A stretch of 64,000 nucleotides of DNA. It comes from Salimicrobium flavidum. Its GTDB lineage: Bacteria; Bacillota; Bacilli; Bacillales; Halobacillaceae. Shown here one piece after another: positions 45,168-53,422 of the stretch (positions are counted from its first letter, which is position 1; each line of letters opens with the position of its first letter). The DNA lies in assembly GCF_900156645.1 (NCBI RefSeq), contig NZ_FTOC01000004.1:1-64000 (forward strand). Reading direction: 5' to 3'. A program made the position numbers and the translations under genes. The notes under the pieces were generated by a model. The model saw nothing but the letters and a program-made list of their open reading frames with translations. It made no database searches and was not told the origin of the DNA.

Positions 45168-45551
45168 TTATTTCAAAGGTAACCGGGTTTCCACATTGAA
45201 AAATATACCTTCAGCCAAACCTAAGTACCGACCTTCCACACCTAAATCCATACTCTCTTTGAAATATCCGAGCTTAAGCAACGTTTCTTCATTGTTGTTA
45301 AAATGAACTTCATAATTTGGAGACTGAAAATCCATATTAGCTGTGGAAGCTGTACCGGCTTGATCTAACTCTGTTACAAGTTCTTCAATGAAACCTTCAT
45401 CCTCAATAGACGCCACCAGCTTTTCACTGTCCCATTCATACACCTCAATACTTGTAACGTCCTCGTGATTCAAGTTTAAGTTATCGTTTTGACACCCTAC
45501 TAAAATAGATAAGAATAACAAAAGCCCAAAAACCCTTTTGATTTTCAACAA
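45168..45551 (-). CDS. small lipoprotein, unknown function
   Basis: 127 residues. A type II signal peptide with lipobox LVGC at residues 17-20 predicts lipidation and attachment to the outer face of the membrane. The mature part is acidic (HEDVTSIEVYEWDSEKLVAS). No domain recognised. It is the upstream-most member of the small membrane protein run. Confidence 0.75.
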   Translation of the reverse strand: MLKIKRVFGLLLFLSILVGCQNDNLNLNHEDVTSIEVYEWDSEKLVASIEDEGFIEELVTELDQAGTASTANMDFQSPNYEVHFNNNEETLLKLGYFKESMDLGVEGRYLGLAEGIFFNVETRLPLK

Positions 45552-45616
45552 TGTAACCTCCTAATCTCCCGTTAGAAACTCATGCAAGTTTGGCATAATT
45601 TACCTAATTTTAACAT

Positions 45617-45645
45617 AAAAAAAGAAGGTGAGTTGCCCCACCTTC
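45617..45645 (-). terminator. terminator of the aldo/keto reductase gene
   Basis: Stem GAAGGTG/CACCTTC with an 8-base loop, then T7 on the minus strand. Confidence 0.85.
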
Positions 45646-45651
45646 CATTTC

Positions 45652-46572
45652 TTATGAAAACAACTGATCGATCCGCTCGATCGTCTGCTTATCAAGATTT
45701 ACTTTACCGGCTTTGTTGTTATGAAGCACCTGCTCTTTCCGCTTCGCTCCAGGAATGACAGCATCGATCGCATCGTGATGAATGTAGAAAGCGAGAACCA
45801 GTTGCGCCACATCAATTCCATACGCATCTGCGATCGGCTTCAGCTCCTTCACTTTGCGTACGTTTTCCTTGAACGTTTCTCCCTGGAATTCAGGTTTGTT
45901 CAGGCGAAGATCGCCTTCCGGGAATGTCGTATTCTCGTCGTATTTCCCTGCGAGAAGTCCGGAGGCGAATGGGAAGAACGGCACAAAACTAATGCCGTTT
46001 TCTTTCGTATACGGGAAGTATGTCTTCTCCGCTTCCCGGTTCAACAGATGGTAATGTTCCTGGATGACGTCGACGTATCCGTCCTTGTTCGCTTCCTTCA
46101 GCTGATCCATGGAAAAGTTGGAAACGCCGATGGCACGGATTTTCCCTGCTTCTTTCAATTCCTGAAGTGCCCCGACCGCTTCATACTTCGGCGTGTCTTC
46201 ATCCGGGAAATGGATATAGAACAAATCGATATAATCGAGACCGAGGCGGTTCAGGCTGCTGTCGACCGCTTCTTTCAGGAATTCCGGACGGTTGCTTTTG
46301 CCGCCGTCTTTCGTGTTGGCGCCCTTCGTAGCAAGAACGACGTCCTGACGCTTGCCGGATTCACGGATCGCCTGACCGACGAGTTCCTCCGAGCGACCAT
46401 AGCCGTAAGCATAAGCCGTATCGAGGAAGTTCACGCCTTCATCGATCGCAGCTTTCACCATATCCACACCTTGCTGTTCATCAAGATTCGGATATAAATT
46501 GTGTCCACCGACTGCATTCGTCCCAAGTCCGATCGGGTTGACCGATATATCTGTTTTTCCTAGGTTCACCAT
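45652..46572 (-). CDS. aldo/keto reductase
   Basis: 306 residues, TIM-barrel NADPH-dependent carbonyl reductase. The catalytic tetrad residues are visible: Asp and Tyr in [15 protein letters not shown], Lys in VVLATKGA, His in [24 protein letters not shown] and the C-terminal [14 protein letters not shown] (NADP binding) complete the family pattern. The start is ATG 46572 with AGGAGGG six bases upstream; an ATG two codons earlier abuts the ribosome site. Monocistronic by its terminator. Substrate unknown (IolS/YqkF-like from memory). Confidence 0.92.
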   Translation of the reverse strand: MVNLGKTDISVNPIGLGTNAVGGHNLYPNLDEQQGVDMVKAAIDEGVNFLDTAYAYGYGRSEELVGQAIRESGKRQDVVLATKGANTKDGGKSNRPEFLKEAVDSSLNRLGLDYIDLFYIHFPDEDTPKYEAVGALQELKEAGKIRAIGVSNFSMDQLKEANKDGYVDVIQEHYHLLNREAEKTYFPYTKENGISFVPFFPFASGLLAGKYDENTTFPEGDLRLNKPEFQGETFKENVRKVKELKPIADAYGIDVAQLVLAFYIHHDAIDAVIPGAKRKEQVLHNNKAGKVNLDKQTIERIDQLFS

Positions 46573-46621
46573 TGTCATCCCTCCTGCTCCCTATCTTCCA
46601 CATTTTTTAAAAGGTTAATCC

Positions 46622-47299
46622 TCAGATGGACAGAAGCCAGACGAAAAACGGTCCGAAGAACGAGCCGATGATGGCAGCGAGGCTCATCGCCACCGAACTC
46701 ATAGACACCGTTTCTTCCCCGTATTCGATCGCCTTCGATGTACCGAGTCCGTGAGCCGCCGTTCCTAACGCAATCCCTTTCCCCATATCCTTGAACGGAA
46801 TGTATTTGAAAAATAGCGGAGAGGTCAGAATCGCCGTGAATCCGGCAATCATCGTGAATGCCACCGCCATCGACGGGATCCCTCCGATTTCAGAAGTCAC
46901 CGGCACCGCAATCGGCGTCGTCAGAGATTTAGGAAGCAGCGTCAGCAGCAGCTCGCGCTCCAATCCGATTGATGCAGCCATTACGTAACCGGAACCGAAT
47001 GCCGTGACGACACCGACGACGACGCTCCCGATAACCGGCAGGAAGTGTTTTTGCAACACCGCGCGCTGCCGGTACATCGGATATGCGAGTGCGACAACAG
47101 CCGGGCCCAGCATCCGGTCGATCCATCCCGCCCCTTTCATATATGTGTCATAAGGGATGTCGAACAACAGCAGGATCACTACGAGGGAGACGACAGTCGT
47201 CAACACCGGTGTCAGTACCGGCGTCCGATATTCGGAATAGATTTTTCCCATAATCATGAAAGAAAGAATCGTCAGCATAAACATGAGAACAGGCATCAC
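46622..47299 (-). CDS. cidB: CidB/LrgB family holin-associated membrane protein
   Basis: 225 residues with the LrgB family motifs LGPAVVALAYPMYRQR, LPKSLTTPIAVPVTSEIGG and GKGIALGTAAHGLGTSKAIEYGE, in six to seven membrane segments. CidAB/LrgAB pairs modulate autolysis, and in Bacillus YwbHG/YsbAB act in overflow metabolism and pyruvate handling. Start ATG 47299 overlaps the cidA stop by 4 bases. Confidence 0.92.
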   Translation of the reverse strand: MMPVLMFMLTILSFMIMGKIYSEYRTPVLTPVLTTVVSLVVILLLFDIPYDTYMKGAGWIDRMLGPAVVALAYPMYRQRAVLQKHFLPVIGSVVVGVVTAFGSGYVMAASIGLERELLLTLLPKSLTTPIAVPVTSEIGGIPSMAVAFTMIAGFTAILTSPLFFKYIPFKDMGKGIALGTAAHGLGTSKAIEYGEETVSMSSVAMSLAAIIGSFFGPFFVWLLSI

Positions 47300-47661
47300 G
47301 CTTCCTCCTTTCGCTTCGACAGTTTCTCACTCGTGAATCCGGCTGCGAACATCGTCAGCCACGTTCCGGTGATCGTCATCACAATCATGAGGATTCCCGT
47401 TTTGCTTAGCAGTATCGGGTATTCGATGATACCGACCGTCACCGGCACGAAGAACAGCGGCAGGTAAGCAAGCATAAACCCTGCCCCGTGGTCGATCCAT
47501 CCGACAGGTAGTATGCCTGTCATCAATAATACGAGCAGAAGAACCAGCCCGAGAATACTCCCCGGCACCGGAAGCCCCAGCCAATCCTGGATCGACGTAC
47601 CTATGTAATAAAATGCATACAATCCTGCCACCTGCAGGATCACTTTCAAAATCAGACGCAA
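47296..47661 (-). CDS. cidA: CidA/LrgA family holin-like protein
   Basis: 121 residues, four membrane helices, with YYIGTSIQDWLGLPVPGSILG and DHGAGFMLAYLPLFFVPVTVGIIE, the CidA/LrgA signature. It is closer in feel to CidA/YwbH than to LrgA. The start is TTG 47661, seven bases after AGGAGG, which places it inside the last codons of the upstream winged-helix gene (10-base overlap) and makes the three genes one translationally coupled operon. Confidence 0.88.
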   Translation of the reverse strand: MRLILKVILQVAGLYAFYYIGTSIQDWLGLPVPGSILGLVLLLVLLMTGILPVGWIDHGAGFMLAYLPLFFVPVTVGIIEYPILLSKTGILMIVMTITGTWLTMFAAGFTSEKLSKRKEEA

Positions 47662-48506
47662 CCTTCTTCCTCCTCTTCCTCCAGCCAATCATAGTATATA
47701 AGGTCGGAATTCCCGTGAGCTTCTCTTCTTACCTGTCTGGTGAATGTTTCTTCCAGCGCTCCGTGGAAATAAGCGAACAGATTAGATTTCACTTTCCCCG
47801 TTTTGAACGCGTAGATCACCTGTTTCCATACAGGTACGAGAAGCGTTATGTATTCTTCGACCGGTAGTTTCAATGCATTCATTCTACCATATACGTGCAA
47901 TACTTTTTTCCATCCTTTTTCGATTTCCGTTAAGGGAAGGAATGGAGCGGCTGCAGCAGTGAAGGTGGGTGGAATGATAGAGGAAAGATAGCTGACGTCG
48001 AAATGTACGTGGGACGCTTTCTCTACGTCTTTATTACAGGAAATGATTCTTTTCTGTTTCTTATCTGTTTCCGGAGCGGATTTTCCTTCTCTGCAGCTGT
48101 CGTGACGGGCTTCCCCGGATTTCGTTGCCGTGTCAGGTGGGGTGTCACTTGGGGTGTCATCACCGGGCACATCAAGAGATGGAGGCTTCATTACAAGAAG
48201 GTTCACCCCTCGCTTTCCGTTCGGTTTCTTCGCCTCCACCCTGTACAACAGCCCCATCTCTTCGAAGCGGTTCACCGAACGGATGACGGTTCGTCGACTT
48301 ACTCCGGCACCTTCTGCGATGGTCGCGACTTTCGCAAACGACACTCCCGGTATGACGAGCGAATGTCTCCAGATGAATTGCAGGACTTTGTAATTCCCTT
48401 CTGAAATCATTCCTGGATGCCGATCTAGAAACAACTTTACGTGTTTATCCAGATGCTGTTTATTCTTGAATGACTGCCACGTTTTCCATTCAGTTATCAT
48501 TGTCAT
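47652..48506 (-). CDS. winged-helix DNA-binding protein (HTH_36/replication-initiator-like), coupled to cidAB
   Basis: 284 residues from ATG 48506 (GGGGAGA upstream). The N-terminal half has WQSFKNKQHLDKHVKLFLDR and a winged helix VSFAKVATIAEGAGVSRRTVIRSVNRFEEMGLLYRVEAK, similar to HTH_36 proteins found in plasmid and phage replication initiators and in orphan Bacillus regulators. A polar linker rich in Pro, Asp and Thr (about 110-165) leads to a helical C-terminal domain. It overlaps cidA by 10 bases, and its upstream region holds five 21-bp-phased repeats. It may bind those repeats, either as an autoregulator of cidAB or as a relic of a replicon. Function not established. Confidence 0.75.
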   Translation of the reverse strand: MTMITEWKTWQSFKNKQHLDKHVKLFLDRHPGMISEGNYKVLQFIWRHSLVIPGVSFAKVATIAEGAGVSRRTVIRSVNRFEEMGLLYRVEAKKPNGKRGVNLLVMKPPSLDVPGDDTPSDTPPDTATKSGEARHDSCREGKSAPETDKKQKRIISCNKDVEKASHVHFDVSYLSSIIPPTFTAAAAPFLPLTEIEKGWKKVLHVYGRMNALKLPVEEYITLLVPVWKQVIYAFKTGKVKSNLFAYFHGALEETFTRQVRREAHGNSDLIYYDWLEEEEEEGCV

Positions 48507-48600
48507 ACAATCTCCCCATTTCACTCGTTTCAACTATAATCGAAATGAGGGACGACTCAGGTGTCGTTTTCCATGAAAATATTTAGGGTATTTGTAATTG

Positions 48601-48690
48601 GAGCATGTTGGAGGTGGGTTCGAGCATGTCGCTGCAGGAATTGAGCATCTTGCCCTCTCCTTTCAGCATGTTACACAAAATTTGAGCATG
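48601..48690. repeat. five iteron-like direct repeats with 21-bp phasing
   Basis: The element (G/C)AGCAT(G/C) begins at 48601, 48622, 48643, 48664 and 48684: GAGCATGTT, GAGCATGTC, GAGCATCTT, CAGCATGTT, GAGCATGAT. Spacing of 21, 21, 21 and 20 bases puts all copies on one face of the helix. The intervening bases are not conserved. The array lies between the winged-helix gene and the divergent SDR gene, the last copy overlapping the SDR ribosome-site region. Iteron or cooperative operator array. Confidence 0.75.
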
Positions 48691-48709
48691 ATCAAGGAGG
48701 AATGAGGAA

Positions 48710-49432
48710 ATGGCACAGGACATCAAAGGGAAAATCGCATACATCACAGGAGCCGGCAGTGGCATCGGAAAAGCGACGGCGCTTGAACTTGCGAAAGAAG
48801 GCGTCCACGTCGGATTGATTGCCCGGACGGAATCGAAGCTTCAGAAAGTGAAAGAAGAAGCGGAGAAGCACGGCGTCCGTGCGGAATATCAGGCGGTCGA
48901 CCTCGCCAATCTCGAAGACACCGAGCGTGCCGTCGATAGCTTGAGGGAATCCCTCGGCAAAGCGGATATTCTCATCAACAATGCCGGAGTCGGCGTACAC
49001 GGAGACTTTCTCGATATCGACCCGGATGAGTGGAAGCGGACGATCGAGATCAATCTGTTCGGTATGTATCACGTCACTCGCGCGGTATTACCGGATATGA
49101 TCGAGAAAAACAGCGGTGACATGATCAACATATCTTCGAGTAACGGATTGAAAGGAACAGCCGGATCGACGTCCTACAGTGCTTCGAAATTCGCTGTGCA
49201 GGGTATGACGGAAGCACTCATGCAGGAAGTCCGCCCGCACAACATCCGCGTATTCACCATGAACCCGAGCCTGGTCGCGACCGAACTCGCCTTCGGTGAC
49301 AACCCGGAGAAAAACGACACGGAGAAATACATGCAGCCGGAGGATCTCGCCGAATACATGGTCGCCCAGCTCAAGCTCCATCCACGAATCTTCATCAAGC
49401 AGTCCCTTCAATGGGCGACAAATCCTTTTTAA
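48710..49432 (+). CDS. short-chain dehydrogenase/reductase (FabG-like)
   Basis: 240 residues, classical SDR: cofactor loop TGAGSGIGKA, NNAG motif in ILINNAGVG, catalytic Ser in ISSSNGLKG and the YxxxK motif in YSASKFAVQG. ARTESKL after the second strand suggests NADPH preference. Similar to 3-oxoacyl-ACP reductase-like enzymes of unknown substrate. AAGGAGGAATGAGG precedes ATG 48710. Its upstream region is the phased repeat array. Confidence 0.92.
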   Translation: MAQDIKGKIAYITGAGSGIGKATALELAKEGVHVGLIARTESKLQKVKEEAEKHGVRAEYQAVDLANLEDTERAVDSLRESLGKADILINNAGVGVHGDFLDIDPDEWKRTIEINLFGMYHVTRAVLPDMIEKNSGDMINISSSNGLKGTAGSTSYSASKFAVQGMTEALMQEVRPHNIRVFTMNPSLVATELAFGDNPEKNDTEKYMQPEDLAEYMVAQLKLHPRIFIKQSLQWATNPF

Positions 49433-49438
49433 CAGTCA

Positions 49439-49473
49439 GGGGGGAGAAAGGAAACATTTCTCCCCCCTTTTTT
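49439..49473 (+). terminator. SDR gene terminator
   Basis: Perfect stem GGGGGGAGAAA/TTTCTCCCCCC with a 7-base loop and T6. Confidence 0.9.
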
Positions 49474-49549
49474 ATGTGAAAATTTACCTCTTCTGTGATA
49501 CTATGGAGGACATTACCCTTCCACCATCTACATAAAGGAGAGCTTATCG

Positions 49550-49804
49550 ATGCTTGTAATGATCATTCTCGGCTGTATGTTTCTCGGGTATCTTATTGTA
49601 CAGACAGGGCCTTTATGGGCCGGCATCATCTCTTTCGGTATCATCGCCGGTTGCGTTTTCCGTGGACTCTATCTTCTCGAGAAGATATACAAAGAGTTGA
49701 AAGATGAGGAGGAAGATGAGCCAGCCTCTCATTCTTTAGAAAATGAGCGCGTCTACAAAGAATACCTCCGGCGGAATGAGACTAACTCCAATAATTATTC
49801 ATAA
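49550..49804 (+). CDS. small membrane protein with acidic cytoplasmic tail
   Basis: 84 residues. Two closely spaced hydrophobic segments (MIILGCMFLGYLIVQTG and AGIISFGIIAGCVFRGLYLL), then a charged tail (KELKDEEEDEPASHSLENER). AAAGGAGAG precedes ATG 49550. Function unknown. Confidence 0.65.
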   Translation: MLVMIILGCMFLGYLIVQTGPLWAGIISFGIIAGCVFRGLYLLEKIYKELKDEEEDEPASHSLENERVYKEYLRRNETNSNNYS

Positions 49805-49828
49805 TCATCTGCATATCACTAGTCCAAA

Positions 49829-49865
49829 CAAAAAAGAGCCCTTCTCCAATCTTAGAAAAGGGCTC
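49829..49865 (-). terminator. terminator shared by convergent genes at 49.8 kb
   Basis: Stem GAGCCCTT/AAGGGCTC with extra pairs toward the loop, followed by a T run on the minus strand. It serves the kinase-antiporter operon. Confidence 0.8.
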
Positions 49866-49870
49866 TCATT

Positions 49871-50545
49871 TCACTTATAAAATTTCGTATAACGCGTAAT
49901 CTTTTTCATGAAACTATCGTAGGAAAAATCATCACCGGCCTGGTGATACCAGGTGCGCACCGCTTCCGCAAGCCACAACGGTACCTTCTTCCCATCAATC
50001 AGATGATAATAATCATCATAGGCCCGGCGCAAATATTCCCAGCGACAATCAACCCCATTTTTTACATATTCCGAAACATCCAGGATTTTCGCACGCCCAT
50101 CCTGAAGGAGAACGTTCTTCAAATGGATGTCTCTCGGGTTCAGACCCTTTCTACGGACGTAATCCCTCGCCGCTTCCACATCTCTCACAGCCTGATCCGG
50201 AATCGGGATCCCCTGAAGCAGGCATTCCAAAAACGTAGGACCCTCTTCGTAACTGAGAACGAGAAACGTTTCCCCCGACCCGAAACATACCGGGAAAAAT
50301 TGCGAACCGCGAAGTCTTGCATAGATTGATTCTTCTACATTCAACTTCTCACTTTTCTCTTTAGCGTAAATTTTGAATGCGTACGAAGGAACTTCTTCCG
50401 CATGGAATACAGCAGCATCCGTACCTACGCCGATGCATCTGAGCCCCTCGGGAACTCCACTGATGCCTACCGGTTCATTATCAGGGTTTTCCCACACTTT
50501 CAGATTCAATAGAAGCGGGATCGCCTGTCTCCATTCATCCTCCAT
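49871..50545 (-). CDS. serine/threonine kinase-like protein (YrzF-like)
   Basis: 224 residues, a minimal protein-kinase fold. The glycine-rich region is IGVGTDAAVFHAEE, the ATP lysine is in SYAFKIYAKEK, the catalytic loop is LNPRDIHLKNVLL (RD with Asn downstream), and DFG is replaced by LDVSE, keeping the metal-binding Asp. Length and motifs resemble Bacillus YrzF-type kinases. The start is ATG 50545 with AAGGGAG; the frame extends eight codons upstream into the antiporter stop. It lies 4 bases after the K+/H+ antiporter gene, so it may phosphorylate or report on that transporter (inference). Confidence 0.82.
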   Translation of the reverse strand: MEDEWRQAIPLLLNLKVWENPDNEPVGISGVPEGLRCIGVGTDAAVFHAEEVPSYAFKIYAKEKSEKLNVEESIYARLRGSQFFPVCFGSGETFLVLSYEEGPTFLECLLQGIPIPDQAVRDVEAARDYVRRKGLNPRDIHLKNVLLQDGRAKILDVSEYVKNGVDCRWEYLRRAYDDYYHLIDGKKVPLWLAEAVRTWYHQAGDDFSYDSFMKKITRYTKFYK

Positions 50546-50549
50546 AAAC

Positions 50550-52061
50550 CTAACTCCCTTCGATGTCACGCGCCTCTGATTCCGGGCGCTCTACACGTTG
50601 TTCCAATATTTTTTTCAACCTGTCTTTATAAGAGGCTTCCACAAGTATATAAAGAAAGTCCCCTGCTTTGATTTCCGTTTCCCCGTAAGGAGTGATCACA
50701 TGATTGTTACGGATGATCGCACTCACATTGGCACGATTGGGAAAGGATATTTCATGTAACTTCTTGCCGACAACTGCCGATTCCCTATTTGTCTGGAATT
50801 GAATCATTTCTGCCTGAGCTTTCCCCATAGAGATCAGTTCAATGGAGTGGTGCGGCACGTCTTTTTTCTCACCGACAAGGTTCAACTTCGCAGCCACATA
50901 GGAAATCGTCGATCCCTGGACAAGGGCAGACGTAAGAACGATGAAAAAGACGATATTGAACATAAGACGACTGGCATCCAGTCCTTCCACAATAGGAAAG
51001 GTCGCAAGCACGATCGGTACGGCACCCCGGAGACCTGCCCAGGAAATGAAAATCTTTTCTTTAATGGTGTAATTCATCTTGATCAGCGACAGGAAGACGG
51101 CTGCCGGTCGTGCAATCAGAATCAAAAGAAAGGCTAACAGGAACCCGTTCCCCATGATTTCCGGTGTGAAGAGCTGTCCCGGAAACACGAGCAGACCGAG
51201 GATGATGAACATAAGAATCTGTGCCATCCAGGCGAACCCTTCATTGAACTGGAAGATGGAATAACGGTACGTCAGTTCACTGTTACCGATAACGAGAGCC
51301 GCTACGTACACCGCAAGAAACCCGCTCCCTCCTACAAAGGCAGTAATACTGTAGGTGACGAGGGCGAACGCGACAGAAAGAATCGGATAGAGAGCACTCG
51401 AATCGAGCCTGATGTTATTGATGGAAATGGAAGCCGTTTTCCCGAGAATAAGGCCTAAGACAAGTCCGAGACCCATCTGCAGGAAAAAGGTCGGAATCAT
51501 CGACCAGATCGACCCTTGCTCTGCTACGAGCAATTCTATCAAGGATAGGGTCAAAAACACGGCCATCGGATCGTTCGTCCCGGATTCCGCCTCGAGCGTC
51601 GCTCCCATTTTCGCTTTGATGTTCCGCTCCTTCAGCGCAGCGAACACGGCTGCTGCATCGGTAGAACCGACAATGGCTCCAAGCAGCATACCTTCAAGAA
51701 GGGAAAAGTTGAAAAGATAATATGCACTGAAACCGATCAGCACAGAGGTGATAAGCACTCCGAATGTGGCAAGGGAAAGGGAAGGTACAGCTACAGACTT
51801 CACTGTAGCCCATTTTGCATGCAGCCCACCCTCGAACAGGATGATGACCAGCGCGAAAACACCGATGATCTGAGCCGTACGGGCATCATCGAAGTAAACG
51901 AACCCCAGCCCGTCACTTCCTATGAGCATCCCGACCATAATAAAGAGAATCAGAGAAGGAATACCCCAGCGGCTGGAGAATTTCGCGACAATCACGCCGC
52001 TGAATAATAGGAAGGCAGATAATAGCAGAAATCCATTGGTGCCGAAAGAATCCAAAAACAT
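50550..52061 (-). CDS. K+/H+ antiporter of the CPA1 family with TrkA-C domain (NhaP2/CvrA-like)
   Basis: 503 residues. About 12 membrane segments with GGLHAKW, GAIVGSTDAAAVFAALKER and ESGTNDPMAVFLTL (the Asn-Asp ion site of CPA antiporters) and SWAGLRGAVPIVLATFP. A cytoplasmic C-terminal domain of about 110 residues includes a TrkA-C/RCK_C module (FPNRANVSAIIRNNHVITPY, then AGDFLYILVEA). It exchanges cytoplasmic K+ (or Na+) for protons, probably gated by a ligand on the C-domain. First gene of an operon with the kinase-like protein; a K+ channel gene is divergent. Confidence 0.92.
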   Translation of the reverse strand: MFLDSFGTNGFLLLSAFLLFSGVIVAKFSSRWGIPSLILFIMVGMLIGSDGLGFVYFDDARTAQIIGVFALVIILFEGGLHAKWATVKSVAVPSLSLATFGVLITSVLIGFSAYYLFNFSLLEGMLLGAIVGSTDAAAVFAALKERNIKAKMGATLEAESGTNDPMAVFLTLSLIELLVAEQGSIWSMIPTFFLQMGLGLVLGLILGKTASISINNIRLDSSALYPILSVAFALVTYSITAFVGGSGFLAVYVAALVIGNSELTYRYSIFQFNEGFAWMAQILMFIILGLLVFPGQLFTPEIMGNGFLLAFLLILIARPAAVFLSLIKMNYTIKEKIFISWAGLRGAVPIVLATFPIVEGLDASRLMFNIVFFIVLTSALVQGSTISYVAAKLNLVGEKKDVPHHSIELISMGKAQAEMIQFQTNRESAVVGKKLHEISFPNRANVSAIIRNNHVITPYGETEIKAGDFLYILVEASYKDRLKKILEQRVERPESEARDIEGS

Positions 52062-52214
52062 GGTTGGTGGAACGTCTCCTTTTCATAAGTATGTAAGTTA
52101 TATTCTGTATATTAAGGTTATAGGAAAAGAAACCGTAAATCAAAAATTCGTTTCAAGAACTTTATGAAAGGATAAATAAGGGTCAGATAGATTCGGGGAG
52201 AAAGGAGAGTAGCG

Positions 52215-52625
52215 ATGACGACATTTCTGATCATCATTACACTCGGATTCATAGCTGGCAATACAATTTATTTTTTCCGTCAGGACGTGGATGAAAAAGG
52301 AACTTTTGATCCTCGCTTTTTCCTGAAACTACTGTTGTCGATGACGGGCGTACTGTTCGGCTTCGCGTTCTTATACTATTTCCTGAACACGCAAGGAACG
52401 ATTCTCGTTTACACGCTCTCCGGAATGAAAGACGTTACGCCGACATTCCTGGATCTGCTTTATTTCAGCGGAGAAACGCTGATTTCCGTCGGGTACGGGG
52501 ACATGGTTCCGGTCGGTCCTACGAGGTTTTTCGCTATTTTGGAAGCGATGATCGGGGTGCTGATGCCGACAGCGTTCTTTGTGAAGACGGTGACGAACAG
52601 AGAGAAGAAAGAGAACGAAAAATAA
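52215..52625 (+). CDS. two-segment potassium channel subunit
   Basis: 136 residues. Helices at about 45-65 and 100-122 flank a pore loop with the selectivity filter SVGYGDMVPVG (residues about 92-102). No cytoplasmic RCK domain. An extra N-terminal helix (FLIIITLGFIAGNTIYFF) is present. It should form a tetrameric K+ pore. AAAGGAGAG precedes ATG 52215, and it is divergent from the K+/H+ antiporter. Confidence 0.9.
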   Translation: MTTFLIIITLGFIAGNTIYFFRQDVDEKGTFDPRFFLKLLLSMTGVLFGFAFLYYFLNTQGTILVYTLSGMKDVTPTFLDLLYFSGETLISVGYGDMVPVGPTRFFAILEAMIGVLMPTAFFVKTVTNREKKENEK

Positions 52626-52627
52626 AA

Positions 52628-52658
52628 GTGCGACCCGTCCAATTTCGGGCCGCACTAT
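52628..52658. terminator. terminator between the K+ channel and SleB-like genes
   Basis: Stem GTGCGACCCG/CGGGCCGCAC (one mismatch) with an 8-base loop, AT-rich on both sides, so usable by both converging genes. Confidence 0.8.
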
Positions 52659-53218
52659 TTTACATTTATCTCATTTCCAATCACGACAGTCACTTCTCTG
52701 GATGCCAGATAAGCACTTTCAGCTTTATCCGGGTTGTAGAAATAAAGGGATCCATTATCATATCCCTGATAATCAAGGGCTTCCTCTACCGCTTGTTTCG
52801 ATTCAGCTCCTGCCGGCTGATTGATCGTTCCGTTCAGCACAGGAGAAAACTGTCTGCCATCATAGACGACGTTATACAGAGTATCCGGGAAAATGTTACT
52901 CTCGACACGGTTCAGCACAACTGTTGCTACTGCAACTTTCCCCGCATAACTCTCGCCTTTCGCTTCCGCTTCCACTAGACGCGCGAGAAGGTCTTTTTCA
53001 TAGCTATTGAGTGTCACCGGCACCTGCACTCTTTCTCCTACAGAAAGATAGGAACTCCAGTCATTGTTCATCGATTGAAGTTGGTGCGTATTCACTCCAT
53101 ATTGGGACGCAATCGAGTAATACGATTCACCTGGATGGACCACGTGCGCCCAATCAGCATGAGCCGTCATCGGTATCAACAACATCATCAATAGACTAAC
53201 GATACTTACCTTCTTCAT
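52655..53218 (-). CDS. secreted LysM and SleB-type cell-wall hydrolase
   Basis: 187 residues. Signal peptide (VSIVSLLMMLLIPMTAHA, cleavage after AHA), then one LysM motif (HVVHPGESYYSIASQYGVNTHQLQ), then a Hydrolase_2/SleB catalytic domain with LLARLVEAEAKGESYAGKVA (catalytic Glu), VVLNRVESNIFPDTLYNVVY and RQFSPVLNG. Similar to YkvT/CwlJ-SleB lytic transglycosylase-like enzymes that cut peptidoglycan. A spore-cortex or vegetative role cannot be separated from sequence. Confidence 0.92.
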   Translation of the reverse strand: MKKVSIVSLLMMLLIPMTAHADWAHVVHPGESYYSIASQYGVNTHQLQSMNNDWSSYLSVGERVQVPVTLNSYEKDLLARLVEAEAKGESYAGKVAVATVVLNRVESNIFPDTLYNVVYDGRQFSPVLNGTINQPAGAESKQAVEEALDYQGYDNGSLYFYNPDKAESAYLASREVTVVIGNEINVK

Positions 53219-53336
53219 GAAAAAATACCTCCCTGGCTGGTTTCAACGAATAAGCTATCATACAATCTCTCATTCGTGAACGAGCAATTTTTTCCATAGA
53301 ATCGGAAATAAAGCAGGGAAGTATAAGTGTAGGCCC

Positions 53337-53417
53337 TTAACCAAAGATTCTATCTATCAGTACATTAATGGTAACCATAGCGAATAGGAGCGCTGATACA
53401 TAGGCGAAGACTTCTAC
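53337..53417 (-). other. possible 26-residue membrane peptide without a start codon
   Basis: The frame VEVFAYVSALLFAMVTINVL (ending IDRIFG) directly follows an AGGAGG after the ABC ATPase stop, but begins with GTA, not a start codon. It may be a decayed small gene. Confidence 0.25.
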
Positions 53418-53422
53418 CCTCC

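Noticed and set aside
48583-48765. 60-codon minus-strand frame across the repeat array
   Set aside because: Antisense to the SDR start, no ribosome site. The repeats themselves explain its recurring residues.
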